Shown here in pieces: positions 63,747 through 64,000 of a DNA stretch of 64,000 nucleotides (the first letter of the stretch is position 1; the number at the start of each line of letters is the position of its first letter). The stretch covers positions 142,728 through 206,727 of the forward strand of contig JAIVFI010000045.1 of the NCBI GenBank assembly GCA_025558095.1, given 5' to 3'. The DNA is from Hyaloraphidium curvatum (Eukaryota > Monoblepharomycota > Hyaloraphidiomycetes > Hyaloraphidiales > Hyaloraphidiaceae). A program made the position numbers and the translations under genes. The notes beneath the pieces are model-generated. The model searched no databases. It was not told the origin of the DNA and worked only from the letters and a program-made list of their open reading frames with translations.

Positions 63747-64000
63747 TCAAACCCGACGTACTACCTCGAGCCTATCCTCGACCCCCTCGAACGCCAACTT
63801 GTGATACCCGGACTGAAAATGCGTGTTCAGATTGCCCAGGAGGCCCTTAGCCTTGTGCTTTACCAGATGGCACCACGGGAACGAGCATACCGCCACTTCG
63901 CCCTTGGTGGGGCTCCGGTACAGTTCGCCGGCGTACGTTCCGGCAATCTTCCATCGGAGGAAGGAGCCTGCCGGCACGGCATCAGGGACCTTCTTCGTCA
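63747..64000 (-). CDS. 3' end of a gene with a BED-like zinc finger
   Basis: Minus strand, entering from beyond the right edge, stop at 63747. The visible 84 residues contain GSFLRWKIAGTYAGEL and a finger-like CSFPWCHLVKHKAKG ... LNTHFQSGYHK (C-x4-C ... H-x5-H), resembling BED-type fingers of transposases and related host proteins. It lies 70 bp from the integrase end. Origin (host or hAT-like element) cannot be decided. Confidence 0.45.
   Translation of the reverse strand, partial: TKKVPDAVPAGSFLRWKIAGTYAGELYRSPTKGEVAVCSFPWCHLVKHKAKGLLGNLNTHFQSGYHKLAFEGVEDRLEVVRRV

Overview
The window is nuclear DNA from a GC-rich fungus. The evidence is short introns (mostly 49-64 nt, often with CTGAC/CTAAC-like branch sites), two C2H2 regulators that carry a fungal-type helical regulatory region, a GRAM-type sterol glucosyltransferase, an Egt1-like ergothioneine enzyme, a GPI-type aspartic protease, a Ty3/gypsy chromovirus and a Fanzor (eukaryotic TnpB homologue) fragment. 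I cannot fix the phylum; an early-diverging lineage is a guess. Exon joins were placed by hand from reading frame, GT..AG signals and family conservation. Close to half of the introns I placed (25 of about 52) use a GTGGG donor.

1-13.9 kb: end of an Egt1-like gene, an SDR oxidoreductase, a fructose-2,6-bisphosphatase without a kinase half, a 1,428-residue PWWP protein with a tandem array of zinc-ribbon-like repeats (minus strand), an OTU-type deubiquitinase and a sterol 3-beta-glucosyltransferase.

13.9-33.3 kb: C2H2/fungal-type regulator (minus), HpaI-type aldolase with a suspicious TG duplication (minus), D-arabinose/L-galactose dehydrogenase-like AKR, RDD membrane protein, a KIDG-repeat protein, 5-formyl-THF cyclo-ligase divergent from a PPR-like mitochondrial protein, F-box/LRR-like protein, SMIM4-like micro-protein, a TroA-like type I membrane protein with eight exons, SnoaL-like protein, a decayed LRR-like locus, an unknown gene and a DUF5765-like multipass protein.

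33.3-53.5 kb: F-box-like protein, VPS9-domain Rab5-GEF candidate, unknown protein, secreted/GPI aspartic protease, glutathione S-transferase with a 19-nt microexon, MFS transporter, alpha/beta hydrolase, SRPBCC protein, glutamine-synthetase-fold protein, a second C2H2 regulator and a mitochondrial carrier.

53.7-64 kb: a mobile-element zone. A truncated, frameshifted Fanzor copy abuts a 476-bp LTR. A Ty3/gypsy gag-pol (protease, RT, RNase H) runs on the minus strand between two LTR copies that are inverted relative to each other instead of direct. The matching integrase plus chromodomain lies beyond the second LTR on the opposite strand, separated by a truncated coiled-coil ORF. Gag and pol overlap in the -1 frame, with an A AAA AAC slippery heptamer directly before the gag stop. 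The window ends in the 3' part of a gene encoding a BED-like zinc finger.
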